Shown here: piece by piece, positions 34,434 through 43,959 of the stretch | How positions within the stretch are numbered: position 1 is the first letter of the stretch | Layout of the letters: each line of letters starts with the position of its first letter | Origin: Marisediminicola antarctica | GTDB lineage: Bacteria; Actinomycetota; Actinomycetes; Actinomycetales; Microbacteriaceae | Assembly (NCBI RefSeq): GCF_009930795.1 | Contig: NZ_CP017146.1 | Location: 2,976,001 to 3,040,000, forward strand | Direction of reading: 5' to 3' | Length of the DNA: 64,000 bases | Program-made: the position numbers and the translations under genes | Notes under the pieces: generated by a model | Told to the model about the DNA's origin: nothing | Databases searched by the model: none | Seen by the model: only the letters and a program-made list of their open reading frames with translations

Positions 34434-35957
34434 CTACGGCGCGAGAAACCCGGTCGCAGCGAGGTCCCGGATGCGTGGGTCGAGTTCGGCGCGCAGCGCC
34501 CGCTCGTCGGCGTCGAGCAGATCGGCAAGCGCCGCGACGATCGCCGCAACGCTCAGGTCGCCGTCGCATGCGCCCACGAACGCGGCGAGCGCAGTGCCGA
34601 GCGGCACCGAACGGCCGAACCCCCCGCCCTGGCGCAGGGTCATCACGGTCGGGTCCACTGCTCCCGGCCAGTAGTGCCTTTCCTCGGTGACGTCGCCGGC
34701 GACGATCAGCCGGGCGCGGCCGAAGTCGTCGCTGGTGAGGGTCGACTGCCAGTCGTGCGCCGCGAGGCAGTCGGCGAGGTGCGCGCCGAGACCCGTCGGA
34801 TTGTGCCCGAGTGGGCCGGAGAGCCTTTCGAGCCGGTGGAGGGTGGGTGCGGATGCCGGGCGGCGCAGCGTCACGTATCCGAAGCCGACCGAACGCACAT
34901 CACGGGTGGCGAAGTCGTCGAGCCAGACGTCGAGGAGATCGTCGAACTTGCGACCGGGGGTCGTGCCCCCGTCGCGAATCCAGGTCTCCGCATACAGCGC
35001 GGCATCCTGCACCTCCCGTTCGATGATCCAGGCGTCGAGCGGTTCGGCTTCAGGGGGCGCGTCGAGCCACCCCGTGATGCGCTCGAACGCGCTGGTGTTG
35101 CCCCGGTACTCCCAGTTGCCCAGGAGCTGCGCGACTCCGCCGACCGTGAGGTGTCCGGCTGCGCCACGGATGACCGCCTCGACGAGCTCGTCGCCGACCA
35201 TGCCTCCGTCGCGATACTCGTACACGGGCACGTCGCCCAAGCGCGGGGTGATCACAAACGGCGGGTTAGACACGATGTGGTCGAACCGCTCGCCCGCGAC
35301 GGGCTCGAACAGGCTGCCGAGCCGGAACTCGATGTTGGTGACGCCGTTGAGCGCGGCATTGAGACGCGCGAGGTCGAGTGCGCGCTCAGAGATGTCGGTC
35401 GCGACGACCCGTCGGGCGTGCCGGGATGCGTGCAGGGCCTGGATGCCGCAGCCGGTGCCGAGGTCGAGTGCGGTGTCTACCGGGAGCGGGATCATCAGCG
35501 CGCTGAGGGTCGACGAGGCGCCGCCCACCCCAAGCACGTGATCCTCGCGCAGCGGGCCGCCGGTCGCGGTCTCGCCGAGGTCGGAGACGATCCACCAGGC
35601 ACCCACGCCGTGGCTGTCGACAAAGCTGTGCTGGCGCAGCTCCAGCAGGGGCACGACCAGGTGCGCCTCAGCCTCCGCCAGTCCGAGAGCGATCGCCCCA
35701 TCGACGCCGAGCGACGGGAGGGCGGCGGCGAGCTCGTGCCTCGGCACGGCAACGCCCAGCATGAGGAATTGCGCCAGTACGCTCAGCGGGTCGGCGGCGC
35801 GGAGGGCACGGAGGGCCGGAACGCGCTGCCCGCGGCGGAGCGCCGCCGCGGCATCCGTTCCCCACAGGGCCGTGAGGGCCTCGTCGCCGAACCGGGCGGC
35901 CGAGAGGTCGCCCCGCAGCCGGTCGATGAGCACGGGATCGATCACAACCCCGGTCAC
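34434..35957 (-). CDS. Class I SAM-dependent methyltransferase (PrmC/RsmC-like)
   Basis: The 507-residue protein has an N-terminal helical region of about 150 residues, a methyltransferase domain with ALDLGTGCGIQALHASRHA (motif I), VVATDISERALDLARLNAAL, and FDHIVSNPPFVITP (the NPPF catalytic motif of N-methyltransferases acting on planar nitrogens), then a C-terminal domain of about 180 residues. Likely substrates are a ribosomal RNA base or a glutamine side chain. GTG 35957 overlaps the VOC gene stop as GTGA. The architecture matches the actinobacterial DUF7059-type methyltransferases. Confidence 0.9.
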   Translation of the reverse strand: MTGVVIDPVLIDRLRGDLSAARFGDEALTALWGTDAAAALRRGQRVPALRALRAADPLSVLAQFLMLGVAVPRHELAAALPSLGVDGAIALGLAEAEAHLVVPLLELRQHSFVDSHGVGAWWIVSDLGETATGGPLREDHVLGVGGASSTLSALMIPLPVDTALDLGTGCGIQALHASRHARRVVATDISERALDLARLNAALNGVTNIEFRLGSLFEPVAGERFDHIVSNPPFVITPRLGDVPVYEYRDGGMVGDELVEAVIRGAAGHLTVGGVAQLLGNWEYRGNTSAFERITGWLDAPPEAEPLDAWIIEREVQDAALYAETWIRDGGTTPGRKFDDLLDVWLDDFATRDVRSVGFGYVTLRRPASAPTLHRLERLSGPLGHNPTGLGAHLADCLAAHDWQSTLTSDDFGRARLIVAGDVTEERHYWPGAVDPTVMTLRQGGGFGRSVPLGTALAAFVGACDGDLSVAAIVAALADLLDADERALRAELDPRIRDLAATGFLAP

Positions 35958-36331
35958 TCGCTGTGCACGGCGATGACGTTGCCTGCCGGGTCCTTGAACC
36001 ACGCGATGTCGGGACCGTGGCCGCGCATGATGCCCTTGGCATCAGTGCGGATCTCGTCGTCGGAGTAGATCTTGGTCGCGACGCCGAGCGCGGCGAGCTC
36101 GTCGACCGCCGCGTCGACGTCGGCCACAGGGAAATTCAGGATCGTGAACGACGCTGGGGTGTGGTTGGCCTTCGCATAGGCGAAAACGGCTGCGCCGCTG
36201 GCAAGGCGGATCTCGAGGAACCCGGTCGAGCCGTCGGACACGTCGAGCCCGAGAGTCTCGCCATAGAAGCGGCGCGCCGTCGCGAGGTCGTCGACGGAGA
36301 AAGTGCCGTAGGCCTTTGTGGTATCGAACAT
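35954..36331 (-). CDS. VOC (glyoxalase/bleomycin-resistance) family protein
   Basis: The 125-residue VOC-fold protein reads AYGTFSVDDLATARRFYGETLGLDV at the first beta-alpha-beta module and HGPDIAWFKDPAGNVIAVHSE at the second. Metal-ligand His/Glu of true glyoxalase I are only partly present, so function cannot be assigned. It is translationally coupled to the methyltransferase gene. Confidence 0.88.
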   Translation of the reverse strand: MFDTTKAYGTFSVDDLATARRFYGETLGLDVSDGSTGFLEIRLASGAAVFAYAKANHTPASFTILNFPVADVDAAVDELAALGVATKIYSDDEIRTDAKGIMRGHGPDIAWFKDPAGNVIAVHSE

Positions 36332-36418
36332 GGTGTGCTCCCGATTCGTCGCCGAGACTCCAGAATCTCACGAAGCGGCGGATAGGCTCTAACGCGTCCG
36401 TCCGTCGAGGGGAGAGTA

Positions 36419-36916
36419 GTGAAGCCGCTCAGCGCAGACGATATCCGCGAGTGCATCGTCAATGCGTCCCGCGGGGAGGTCGAGCGGATGCCGCTTCCCG
36501 GCCTGCACGAGGTGATGTGGGAGCAGCGGGAGTATCTGGGATGGCGCGACCCCCGGGCCCCGCTCCGCGGCTACCTCGTGCACTGGGTCGGCGACCGCCC
36601 CGTCGGAATCGTGCTGCGCGCGTCGAGCGGGCGGATGTCGCCGGGCATCTCGGCGATGTGCTCGCTGTGCCGCACCGCGCAGCCGTCCGACCAGGTGCGG
36701 CTGTACACGGCGCCCCTCGCCGGCCAGGCTGGCCGCGACGGCAGCACGATCGGCACCTATATCTGCGCCGACCTCGCCTGCTCGCTCATCATCCGGATCG
36801 TGCCGCCGCCGTCGGCCGTGCAGCCCGACCCCGCCGCCGTAGTTGAGGCGCGGGCCGAGGGGCTACTCGAGCGAGTGCGCTCGTTCACCGCCGGAGTCGC
36901 GAAGACCGCAGGCTGA
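36419..36916 (+). CDS. FBP-domain (treble-clef zinc finger, FusB/EF-G-binding-like) protein
   Basis: The 165-residue protein has an N-terminal helical part and a C-terminal treble clef: ISAMCSLCRT supplies the first Cys pair, and YICADLACSLIIRI the second. This matches the FBP family related to FusB, which binds elongation factor G. Whether it confers fusidic acid tolerance or is a translation factor is unknown. GTG 36419 is preceded by GGGGAG. Confidence 0.85.
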   Translation: MKPLSADDIRECIVNASRGEVERMPLPGLHEVMWEQREYLGWRDPRAPLRGYLVHWVGDRPVGIVLRASSGRMSPGISAMCSLCRTAQPSDQVRLYTAPLAGQAGRDGSTIGTYICADLACSLIIRIVPPPSAVQPDPAAVVEARAEGLLERVRSFTAGVAKTAG

Positions 36917-37292
36917 CTGCTCCGCGCCAGCCGAGCAGGAATGCCGCGAGAACCAGGGCCGTGACGGCGACGAAGCCCGACTGAACCCCGTCTCCCGCCG
37001 TCGCTCGCAGCAGCAGGCCGACGATGACCGTCGTGGCCCAGACCGTCAGGCCCGGCGCAACGGCGAACGGTCGGCGCCACGCGCGGGCCAGCGCCCAGCC
37101 CGCAGCGAGACCGACCAGGAACGGCCAGGCGGTGCCGAGCACACCCGCCGGCGTGATGCCCTCGGAGTGGCTGCTCCGCCCGATCAGCACGAATGCGACC
37201 ACCAGCGCGACATCGATGGCGACCGCCAGAACGACACGCCTCGAATGAGAAATCGTCGACGGAACGACGGTGGCGCGAGAGGATGAGGTCAT
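36885..37292 (-). CDS. DUF3054 membrane protein, copy A
   Basis: The 135-residue protein has four helices, with the family blocks VLIGRSSHSEGITPAGVLGTAWPFLVGLAAGWALAR (split by helix boundary) and GVQSGFVAVTALVLAAFLLGWR. TAGCGT ends 6 nt before ATG 37292 (leaderless). A paralogue lies at 59447-59860. It overlaps the 3' end of the convergent FBP gene by about 30 nt. Confidence 0.88.
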   Translation of the reverse strand: MTSSSRATVVPSTISHSRRVVLAVAIDVALVVAFVLIGRSSHSEGITPAGVLGTAWPFLVGLAAGWALARAWRRPFAVAPGLTVWATTVIVGLLLRATAGDGVQSGFVAVTALVLAAFLLGWRGAVSLRSSRLRR

Positions 37293-37387
37293 GGCTCCAC
37301 GCTAGCCCCGACAAATGGGCCGCGGCGATGCGCGGACCGCGCCCCGCTGAGCGGTTTCTCGCGAACGCCCGATACGCTTCATGCTGG

Positions 37388-38467
37388 ATGAACGTCTTTT
37401 TCGATTGCAGATACGTACGCTGGACAACCCACGATGGCGTGAGTCGCTACTCGGTAGGGGTCGTCACCGCGCTCGCAAAGCTGACCGCCGTCACGATGCT
37501 GATCAACGACGAGAGGCAGCTCACCCAGCTGCCGGATGTGCCGTGGGTCAAGGTTCCGGCGGCGGCCGACCTGCGCGAGGTCGCGATGGCGAGATACCTC
37601 AATCGTCTGCATCCCGACGTCGTCGTCTCGCCGATGCAGACGATGAGTTCGATCGGGCGCAACTTCCCGCTGGTGCTGACGGTGCATGACCTCATTTACT
37701 ATCGCCACCGCACTCCCCCGCCGGACCTGCCGCTGTGGCTGCGGCTGCTCTGGCGCACCTACCACCTGATGTGGTGGCCGCAGAAGGTGCTCCTCAACCG
37801 GGCTGATGCAGTCGCCGTCGTCTCCGAGACGACCCGCGCCCTCGTGTTGAAACATGCCCTGACGCGGCGCCCGCTCATCCTGGCCCCCAACGCGAGCTCG
37901 CTCGTTCCCGGGCCCGGTTTCGAGCCGATCCCGCACGCGCAGCGCACCCCCAACCTTGTCTACATGGGCTCGTTCATGCCGTACAAGAACGTCGAGCTGC
38001 TCGTGCGGGCGATGGACGAGCTACCCGGTTACCGGCTGCACCTGCTGAGTCCGATCGCCCCGGAGGTACGCGACCGGCTCGAGGAGCTGGGCGTCAGCGG
38101 CACCGCCCTGATCTTCCACGAGGGGGTCTCCGACGACGAGTACGTCTCCCTGCTCACCAACGCGACCGCGCTCGTCACGGCATCCTTCGACGAGGGGTTC
38201 GGCATTCCGCTGGTCGAGGCGCTGGCGCTCGGGACCCCGGTGATCGTGAGCGACATCGACATCTTCCGCGAGGTCGCTGGGGAGGCCGGGACCTATTTCG
38301 ACCCGCGCGACCGGGGCGGCTTCGTCACGGCCGTGCGCACCCTCGAGAGCGAGGAGCGGTGGTCGGAACTCTCAGCCGAAAGCGTCGACCAGGCGGCACG
38401 CTGGAACTGGACCCGATCGGCACGGCAACTCTTCGACGGGCTGACCGAGCTCCTGGAGAAGCGGTAG
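37388..38467 (+). CDS. Glycosyltransferase family 4-like protein (GT-B)
   Basis: The 359-residue protein begins MNVFFDCRYVRWTTHDGVSRY, a GT4 start, with SPMQTMSSIGRNFPLVLTVHDLIYY (acceptor side) and, in the C-terminal half, PNLVYMGSFMPYKNVELLVRAM, ASFDEGFGIPLVEALALGTPVIVSD (the E-x7-E sugar-nucleotide motif). ATG 37388 is in frame at the domain start; TACGCT lies 9 nt upstream. Likely mannosyl- or glucosyltransferase; acceptor unknown. Confidence 0.92.
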   Translation: MNVFFDCRYVRWTTHDGVSRYSVGVVTALAKLTAVTMLINDERQLTQLPDVPWVKVPAAADLREVAMARYLNRLHPDVVVSPMQTMSSIGRNFPLVLTVHDLIYYRHRTPPPDLPLWLRLLWRTYHLMWWPQKVLLNRADAVAVVSETTRALVLKHALTRRPLILAPNASSLVPGPGFEPIPHAQRTPNLVYMGSFMPYKNVELLVRAMDELPGYRLHLLSPIAPEVRDRLEELGVSGTALIFHEGVSDDEYVSLLTNATALVTASFDEGFGIPLVEALALGTPVIVSDIDIFREVAGEAGTYFDPRDRGGFVTAVRTLESEERWSELSAESVDQAARWNWTRSARQLFDGLTELLEKR

Positions 38468-38473
38468 CGTCGG

Positions 38474-39259
38474 CTAGGAGCGCTCCTCGGCGACACTGTT
38501 GCCGCCGTCGACAACGATCACCTGCCCGGTCACGTACGAGGCGCCCGGAGTCACGAGCCACGCGATCGCCGCCGCCACCTCCTCGGCCGTGCCGCTGCGC
38601 CCGATCGGCACGCGCAGTCCCTCTGCCGCCTCGCTCGCAAGCTGCGAGCCCGTGGCGATCCAGCCCGGCGCGACTGCGTTCACAGTGATCCCCGCCGCCG
38701 CCTCGTCGACCGCGAGCGCGCGGGTGAGGCCGACCATGCCCGCCTTCGCCGCCGCGTAGGCGACGTCCGCGCGAGCGGCCATGACGGCACCGGTGACGCT
38801 CGAGACGTTGACGACGCGCCCCCAGCCCGCGGCCCGCATGCCCGCAATGAGCTCGCGGGTCAGCAGGAACGCGCTCGTGAGGTTGACGGCGACGCCGCGC
38901 TCCCAGTCGGCGACGGGCATCGTGGCGTCGCCCGACGGCATCCCCTCATCGCCAACACTCACCATGCCGGCGTTGTTCACCAGGATCTCCGGAACGATGG
39001 ATGCCGCGGCGAGGCGTTCGGCGAGCGCGGCGGCGTGGGTCTCGGAGTCGAGCCGCGCGACGAACCCGGTCGCGTCGATCCCCAGGGTCCGAAGCTCCTC
39101 GGCCCGATCGTGCACTCTCACCGTCGTCGCGGTGATCACGACGCGGGCGCCGAGCGAGCCGATCGCCCGGGCGGAGGCGAAGCCGATCCCACTGGGGCTG
39201 CCCGCTCCGCTCACGAGCGCGGTTCGTCCCGCGAGGTTCCAGGCTACCGGGAGTGTCAT
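38474..39259 (-). CDS. Short-chain dehydrogenase/reductase
   Basis: The 261-residue SDR has ALVSGAGSPSGIGFASARAIG (TGxxxGIG cofactor loop), LVNNAGMVSVG, catalytic Ser in VVNVSSVTGAV, the YAAAKAG catalytic Tyr/Lys, and VNAVAPGWIATG. TACGCT ends 6 nt before ATG 39259 (leaderless). It is probably FabG-like in fold; substrate unknown. Confidence 0.95.
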   Translation of the reverse strand: MTLPVAWNLAGRTALVSGAGSPSGIGFASARAIGSLGARVVITATTVRVHDRAEELRTLGIDATGFVARLDSETHAAALAERLAAASIVPEILVNNAGMVSVGDEGMPSGDATMPVADWERGVAVNLTSAFLLTRELIAGMRAAGWGRVVNVSSVTGAVMAARADVAYAAAKAGMVGLTRALAVDEAAAGITVNAVAPGWIATGSQLASEAAEGLRVPIGRSGTAEEVAAAIAWLVTPGASYVTGQVIVVDGGNSVAEERS

Positions 39260-39280
39260 TGCCCCAGCGTATCGATCGGG

Positions 39281-39601
39281 CTATTTCTTGATGACCTTGA
39301 GGATGCGCGCGAAGGCGTGACTGCCGACCCAGAGCACCGGAATCAGCACGACCAGCAGGCTGATGATGTTGGGCCGAAAGGTCGGTCCATCCGGCCCCTT
39401 CAGGTAGATGCCGAGCGGGATGCTCATGCCGCCCCCGCCGCCGCCCGCGTTGTCCTTATCGTCGCTGCCGCCGCCGAAGCCGTACTGCACCCAGGCCACC
39501 GGGACGACCTCGACACCGCCGATCATCACCGGATCGCCGTAGCTCGCCTTGATCCCGAGCGAGCTCATCTTCTCGGCCAGATTTTCCACTAGATTCGCCA
39601 T
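39281..39601 (-). CDS. GerW (YtfJ)-family sporulation-protein-like protein
   Basis: The 106-residue protein has an N-terminal beta region VENLAEKMSSLGIKASYGDPVMIGGVEVVPVAWVQYGFGGGSDD (split by family blocks), a Gly run, and a C-terminal helix IISLLVVLIPVLWVGSHAFA that may insert in the membrane. GerW-like proteins occur in non-sporulating actinobacteria; role unknown. TAGTGT ends 7 nt before ATG. Confidence 0.75.
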   Translation of the reverse strand: MANLVENLAEKMSSLGIKASYGDPVMIGGVEVVPVAWVQYGFGGGSDDKDNAGGGGGGMSIPLGIYLKGPDGPTFRPNIISLLVVLIPVLWVGSHAFARILKVIKK

Positions 39602-39734
39602 GCCGCCGACACTATCCCGGCGGGCTCAGGGCCGGTCAACGCCTTGCGCTCAAGAATCCGGAGCGCATTCACGGCCAACAAGGCGTAGTGTTCGGGTATT
39701 GAAGCCGTCCGTGCTTCCGAGGGAGGGATGCCCT

Positions 39735-39848
39735 ATGGCAGACAAATCACCGAAGAAGAGCAGCGGCAAGACCGTTGCTGCGAAATCCCTCAAGGAGAAG
39801 CGCGCCGACAAGAAGTCGAAGTCCAACTCCAAGAGCAACGCGGCGTAA
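39735..39848 (+). CDS. Small lysine/serine-rich protein
   Basis: The 37-residue product MADKSPKKSSGKTVAAKSLK and RADKKSKSNSKSNAA is almost purely Lys/Ser/Ala/Asn, probably disordered and nucleic-acid or ribosome associated. GGGAGGG lies 7-10 nt upstream of ATG 39735, and an excellent terminator follows, so it is a discrete transcription unit. Similar basic micro-proteins occur in other actinobacteria; function unknown. Confidence 0.7.
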   Translation: MADKSPKKSSGKTVAAKSLKEKRADKKSKSNSKSNAA

Positions 39849-39866
39849 TCGGTCTTAGTCGTACAG

Positions 39867-39899
39867 GAGGGGCCGGGCACATGTGCCCGGCCCCTTTCT
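39867..39899 (+). terminator. Intrinsic terminator
   Basis: GGGGCCGGGCAC (39869-39880) pairs perfectly with GTGCCCGGCCCC (39883-39894), loop AT, followed by TTTCT. Very stable 12-bp stem ending the small basic protein gene. Confidence 0.92.
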
Positions 39900-39956
39900 C
39901 GTGCCGCGGCCCGCAGCTGGTTGACTCTCTTGTTACAGCAGACTCGACCGCTGGCG

Positions 39957-41753
39957 TCAGTGCGTGTAGTGCGACTCCTGGAGCTCGTACACCGGCGTGT
40001 CCAAGCCCTCCATCCGGGCCTTGATCTGCATGGCCAGATAGTTGGAGTAGTGCCGGCTTTGGTGCAGGTTGCCGCCGTGGATCCAGAGGCTCTCCACATT
40101 GGTCGGCTTCCACATATTGCGCAACTCGCCCTCCCACGGCCCCGGGTCCTTCGGCGTGTCCGAGCCATAGCCCCAGCACCGGCCCACTTGGTCGGCGACC
40201 TCCGGCGACACCAGGTCGGCCAGCCATCCGTTCATTGACCCGTAGCCGGTGGCGTAAACGATCAGGTCCGCCTCCAGTGCGGTGCCGTCGTCGAGCGTCA
40301 CGGAGTGACTCGTGATGCTCACGATCTGACCGGATCTGACCTTCACCCGGCCGTCGATGAGCAGCTGGGACGCACCCACATCAATGTAGTAGCCGGACCC
40401 CCGCCGCAGGTACTTCAGGAACAGGCCCGACCCGTCGGTACCGAAGTCCAGGTCGAACCCGACCGCCGCGAGCTTCTCGTAGAAGTCGGCGTCACGCCGG
40501 GCCATCTCCGCGTAGACCGGGATCTGTGCCGCGGGAAGGATGCGGTACGGCAGCGACGCGAAGAGCAGGTCGGCCTTCTCGGTGGTCACCCCGCCGGCCA
40601 GCGCCCGCTCCGAGTAGAGGTCGCCCAGCGCCAGGTCCATCAACGCATCGCTGCGAGCGATGTGCGTGGAGGATCGCTGCACCATCGTGACCTCGGCGCC
40701 GTGCTCCCACAGATCCGCGCAGATGTCGTGGGCCGAGTTGTTGGACCCGATCACCACGGCCTTCTTGCCGACCCAGTCACCGCCGCCCGCGTGCTGGGAT
40801 GAGTGATGCTGCTGGCCGAGGAACGTTTCGGCCCCATCGAAGACCGGGGTGTTCGGATAGCCGGACACACCGAGGGCGAAGACAAGCTGCTTGGGCCGCA
40901 GCGTGACCTTCTGCCCCTCGCGAACAACCTCGACCACCCACTCCTGGGCTTGCTCATCGAAGGCGGCCTTGGTGCACTCCGTGCTCGACCAGTAGTTGAG
41001 CTCCATGATGCGGGTGTAGTGCTCCAGCCAGTCCCCGATCTTGTCCTTGGAGGCGAACACGGGCCAGTCCTCCGGGAACTTCAGGTAGGGCAGGTGGTCG
41101 TACCAGACCGGGTCGTGCAGGTGGAGGGACTTGTAGCGGTTGCGCCACGAGTCACCGGGGCGCGCGTTCTTCTCGATCACGATCGTGGGAACGCCCAGCC
41201 GACGCATCCGCGCAGCCAGCCCGATGCCGCCTTGACCACCGCCGACGATGACACAGTACGGCTGCTCGTCATAGCCCAGCGAGGCCTCCTGGGCGGTCTT
41301 CTTCTCGAGCCACGACAAGCGGCCCTTCTCGATGGTGTGGGCCACCCCCTGCTCGCGGTTGACCCCCTTCTTCTCCTCGAACCCCTTGAGCTCCTTCATG
41401 GTGGTGAGCAGGGTCCAGCACCGGCCGTTCCGCAACCGGAGATGCGCGTAACCGCGAGCCTGGCCAGTCTCGAAATTGACCCAGGCCTCGGTGGCCTCGG
41501 AGTCACCGGTCGCGTCTTCGGCGCGCACCCAGCCGCTCGGTTGCACGTGGTCCAGCTGGGCCTCGAGCATCCGTCGGATCTCGGCCTTGCCCTCGGAGGT
41601 CTTGAGGTTCCACGTGAACGACACGAAGTCCCGCCAGTAGGATTCCTCCTCGAACAGCTCGAGGGCGGCGTCGATGTCCCGATTCTGCAGGGAGTCATCC
41701 AGCTGGCCCAGCCAGCGGTCGACAATGACATTGGGGGATTCAGGCAATTTCAC
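39957..41753 (-). CDS. Flavin-containing monooxygenase with N-terminal SnoaL-like domain
   Basis: The 598-residue protein has an NTF2/SnoaL-like N-domain (residues 10-130, for example LDDSLQNRDIDAALELFEEESYWRDF). The monooxygenase part has FAD loop CVIVGGGQGGIGLAARMRRLG, the FxGxxxH motif in ETFLGQQHHSSQH, NADPH loop AVVIGSNNSAHDICADL and the ATGYGSMNGW block. Class B flavoprotein monooxygenases oxygenate soft nucleophiles or ketones with NADPH. It diverges from the GAF regulator, which likely controls it. The open-reading-frame length agrees with similar SnoaL-FMO fusions. Confidence 0.93.
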   Translation of the reverse strand: MKLPESPNVIVDRWLGQLDDSLQNRDIDAALELFEEESYWRDFVSFTWNLKTSEGKAEIRRMLEAQLDHVQPSGWVRAEDATGDSEATEAWVNFETGQARGYAHLRLRNGRCWTLLTTMKELKGFEEKKGVNREQGVAHTIEKGRLSWLEKKTAQEASLGYDEQPYCVIVGGGQGGIGLAARMRRLGVPTIVIEKNARPGDSWRNRYKSLHLHDPVWYDHLPYLKFPEDWPVFASKDKIGDWLEHYTRIMELNYWSSTECTKAAFDEQAQEWVVEVVREGQKVTLRPKQLVFALGVSGYPNTPVFDGAETFLGQQHHSSQHAGGGDWVGKKAVVIGSNNSAHDICADLWEHGAEVTMVQRSSTHIARSDALMDLALGDLYSERALAGGVTTEKADLLFASLPYRILPAAQIPVYAEMARRDADFYEKLAAVGFDLDFGTDGSGLFLKYLRRGSGYYIDVGASQLLIDGRVKVRSGQIVSITSHSVTLDDGTALEADLIVYATGYGSMNGWLADLVSPEVADQVGRCWGYGSDTPKDPGPWEGELRNMWKPTNVESLWIHGGNLHQSRHYSNYLAMQIKARMEGLDTPVYELQESHYTH

Positions 41754-41852
41754 TCCTTTGTGTGCGCTGATTGAGGTCTGCCCGGGCGCCGGATAGGGTT
41801 TCCCCCATACTGTTCCGGGCGTAATCTCACGCTCAAGTAGAAACCCGCGGGG

Positions 41853-41869
41853 GTTACAAGGGCGTTACA
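41853..41869. promoter_or_regulatory. GTTACA direct repeat, candidate operator
   Basis: GTTACA occurs at 41853-41858 and 41864-41869, 11 bp apart, so the two copies face the same side of the helix. It lies in the 160-bp divergent promoter region between the monooxygenase and the GAF regulator and is a reasonable binding site for that regulator. Confidence 0.35.
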
Positions 41870-41913
41870 CCCACTGCGGCCGACTTCGGCCGGGTCACCT
41901 AGGGAGATCGCAC

Positions 41914-43206
41914 ATGCGGCACGGACAGCCGGGATCCGTGGGATTGCCCTCCCTGCACGCGGTACCTGACCTGCGGTTCTCCTCACCCGGTGAGTATGCG
42001 GCGCTGCTGCGGCGAGCCCACGAACTTGCCTTGTCGGGCGTGGCCCAGGCAAAGGTCGCCCCTGCGCTGTGGGCGTCTTGGCAGCGCGCCCTGGCGGCCG
42101 GGGTCAACCCGGATGACCACGTACCGCGGCACCTGCATGAGGTTGCCGACGTCGTCATGCTGCGCCGCGAACATACCTTGGCGACTGTTGTACCGGCCCT
42201 CAGCGAGCTGCTCGCGGACGAGGGTGGTTCAGGGCGGCACCTGCTCGTGCTCGCAGGCGCCGAGGGCGAGGTCTTGTGGCGGTTGGGCAGCCCCGCTGTG
42301 CTGCGCCAGGCCGAGAGGCTGGAGTTCGTGGAGGGCGCCGACTGGTCCGAGGCGGGGATCGGCACCAACGCGATCAGCGAGGTCGTAGTGAGCGGGAGGC
42401 CCGCCCAGCTCTTCTCCGCCGAGCACCTGGTGCGAACGCACCATGACTGGGCCTGCACGGCCTCGCCTATCCGCGACCCGCACACCGGGCACATCGTGGG
42501 AATCCTGAACGTATCCGGGCCGCTCGACACCGTGACCGTCGACAGCATGCGCATGGTCCAGTGCGGCGTGCGGCTGGCCGAGGAACTGCTGAAGCAGCGC
42601 CCGGCCGGCACACCCTGCACCGAGATCTCGCTCGAGCTGCTGGGCGACCATCCGGCGGTGGTTTTCGCGGGGGGCCGCCGGGTGTCTCTGACGCTCCGGC
42701 GGGCGGAGATTTTAGCGCTGCTGGACTCGCGCAATCGCGGCTGGAGCGCCGAGGAGCTCGCCTATGAGGTGCATGGCGAAACCGGGGCCGCCTCGAGCAT
42801 CCGGATCGAAATGCACCGCATTCGTGCGGCAGCGGCGGGCCTGCTGGAATCGAACCCCTACCGACTGACGGATGCTGCGCAGGGCACCTCGGATGTCGGC
42901 CGGGTGCTGCGGGCGCTGCGGAACGGGAACCTCACGGAGGCACTCGATGCGTATGCCGCCCCGCTGCTCAGCCGATCTGCGACGTTCGCCATCGACTCCC
43001 TGCGAGTGGAACTCAACAGTGCCATGGGCGCCGCACTCCGCGCGAGTGGGAGCGCCAAGCTGATCAAGCGGTGGTGCGCGACCGACATGGGCAGCACCGA
43101 CGAGGAGGCCGTACGCGAGCTGCGGCGTCTGCTCGGGCCGCTGGACGCCGGATACCTCTCGTTCCGGGCGCGGTCCGACAGGCTCGACCGCGAGTTCGGC
43201 CTGTAA
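41914..43206 (+). CDS. GAF-domain transcriptional regulator (AcoR-like N-terminus)
   Basis: The 430-residue protein has an AcoR-type sensor: [55 protein letters not shown] and [26 protein letters not shown] (GAF domain, residues about 60-220). There is no sigma-54 AAA+ domain; instead a C-terminal winged helix-turn-helix ([30 protein letters not shown], about 250-310, split here) binds DNA. GGGAG precedes ATG. Likely a ligand-responsive activator of the divergent monooxygenase. Confidence 0.85.
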   Translation: MRHGQPGSVGLPSLHAVPDLRFSSPGEYAALLRRAHELALSGVAQAKVAPALWASWQRALAAGVNPDDHVPRHLHEVADVVMLRREHTLATVVPALSELLADEGGSGRHLLVLAGAEGEVLWRLGSPAVLRQAERLEFVEGADWSEAGIGTNAISEVVVSGRPAQLFSAEHLVRTHHDWACTASPIRDPHTGHIVGILNVSGPLDTVTVDSMRMVQCGVRLAEELLKQRPAGTPCTEISLELLGDHPAVVFAGGRRVSLTLRRAEILALLDSRNRGWSAEELAYEVHGETGAASSIRIEMHRIRAAAAGLLESNPYRLTDAAQGTSDVGRVLRALRNGNLTEALDAYAAPLLSRSATFAIDSLRVELNSAMGAALRASGSAKLIKRWCATDMGSTDEEAVRELRRLLGPLDAGYLSFRARSDRLDREFGL

Positions 43207-43268
43207 GGAGCGTGCGGCACTCTGAGTCCGCGGAAATAATCCGGAGTGTCCGACACGTTGAGGGTGAC

Positions 43269-43709
43269 ATGCCACTTTCCGGAGTTTACGAACCGAGCAC
43301 GTCTGATTGGGCCCGCAACCAGGCTGAGCTCTCCGAGCGCTCGGGCGGCACCGAGGGCACGACTATGCGCGGCATGCCCGTGATCATCCTCACCACGGTC
43401 GGCGCGAAGTCGGGCAAGCTGCGCAAGACCGCGCTGATGCGGGTCGAGCACACGGGCGAGTATGCGGTCGTCGCGTCTCTGGGCGGGGCTGCGAAGCACC
43501 CGGTCTGGTATTTCAATATCGTCGCCCACCCCCATGTCGAGCTGCAGGACGGCCCGGTCAAGCGGGACTACCTCGCCCGTGAGGTCGCCGGCGAGGAGAA
43601 AGCCCTCTGGTGGGAGCGATCCGTCGCGGCGTACCCCGACTATGCGGACTATCAGGCCGGCACAGACCGGGAGATCCCGGTCTTCGTGCTGACGCCGTTC
43701 GCCGACTAG
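43269..43709 (+). CDS. Deazaflavin (F420)-dependent nitroreductase-family protein
   Basis: The 146-residue split-beta-barrel protein reads [35 protein letters not shown] (landmarks GKxRKTxL; split as helix/strand), [20 protein letters not shown] and [18 protein letters not shown], matching the Ddn/F420H2-dependent reductase family. These enzymes reduce quinones and nitro compounds using F420H2. GAGGG precedes ATG 43269. It ends at the left margin of the IS110 neighbourhood. Confidence 0.9.
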   Translation: MPLSGVYEPSTSDWARNQAELSERSGGTEGTTMRGMPVIILTTVGAKSGKLRKTALMRVEHTGEYAVVASLGGAAKHPVWYFNIVAHPHVELQDGPVKRDYLAREVAGEEKALWWERSVAAYPDYADYQAGTDREIPVFVLTPFAD

Positions 43710-43716
43710 CCCGACC

Positions 43717-43808
43717 CTGTCATTATGCAGGAGCAGGCCGGTCACTGAGTCTCTGCCGGCCAAGTAGCTCCAGTAACTTCTGTAGTTGCTTCTGTCATTA
43801 TTCAGGAG
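43717..43808. repeat. Two CTGTCATTATTCAGGAG-type repeats left of the IS
   Basis: CTGTCATTATGCAGGAG (43717-43733) and CTGTCATTATTCAGGAG (43792-43808) lie in the gap after the F420 enzyme gene. The second has an exact inverted copy at 45554-45570 on the far side of the IS. The remaining 225 bp of this gap hold no gene. These look like a family of short intergenic repeats that the IS targets. Confidence 0.75.
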
Positions 43809-43959
43809 CCACGCGGAGGCGTCACGATGCTGCGCGCAACACCGTTGCGTTGGGCGCTGGAATCGTGCGGCAGAGGAGGTTTGGTGTGCCATCCGCAGCA
43901 TCCGCTCGACAAATCTCGTGGCTACCCCATCACCGCTCCTGACACGTGAATACCGGTTT

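Noticed and set aside
41821-41870. Near-palindromic GGGTTACA...TTACACCC region as a clear inverted operator
   Set aside because: The half-sites read in the same direction (direct repeat GTTACA), so I kept only the weaker direct-repeat call.
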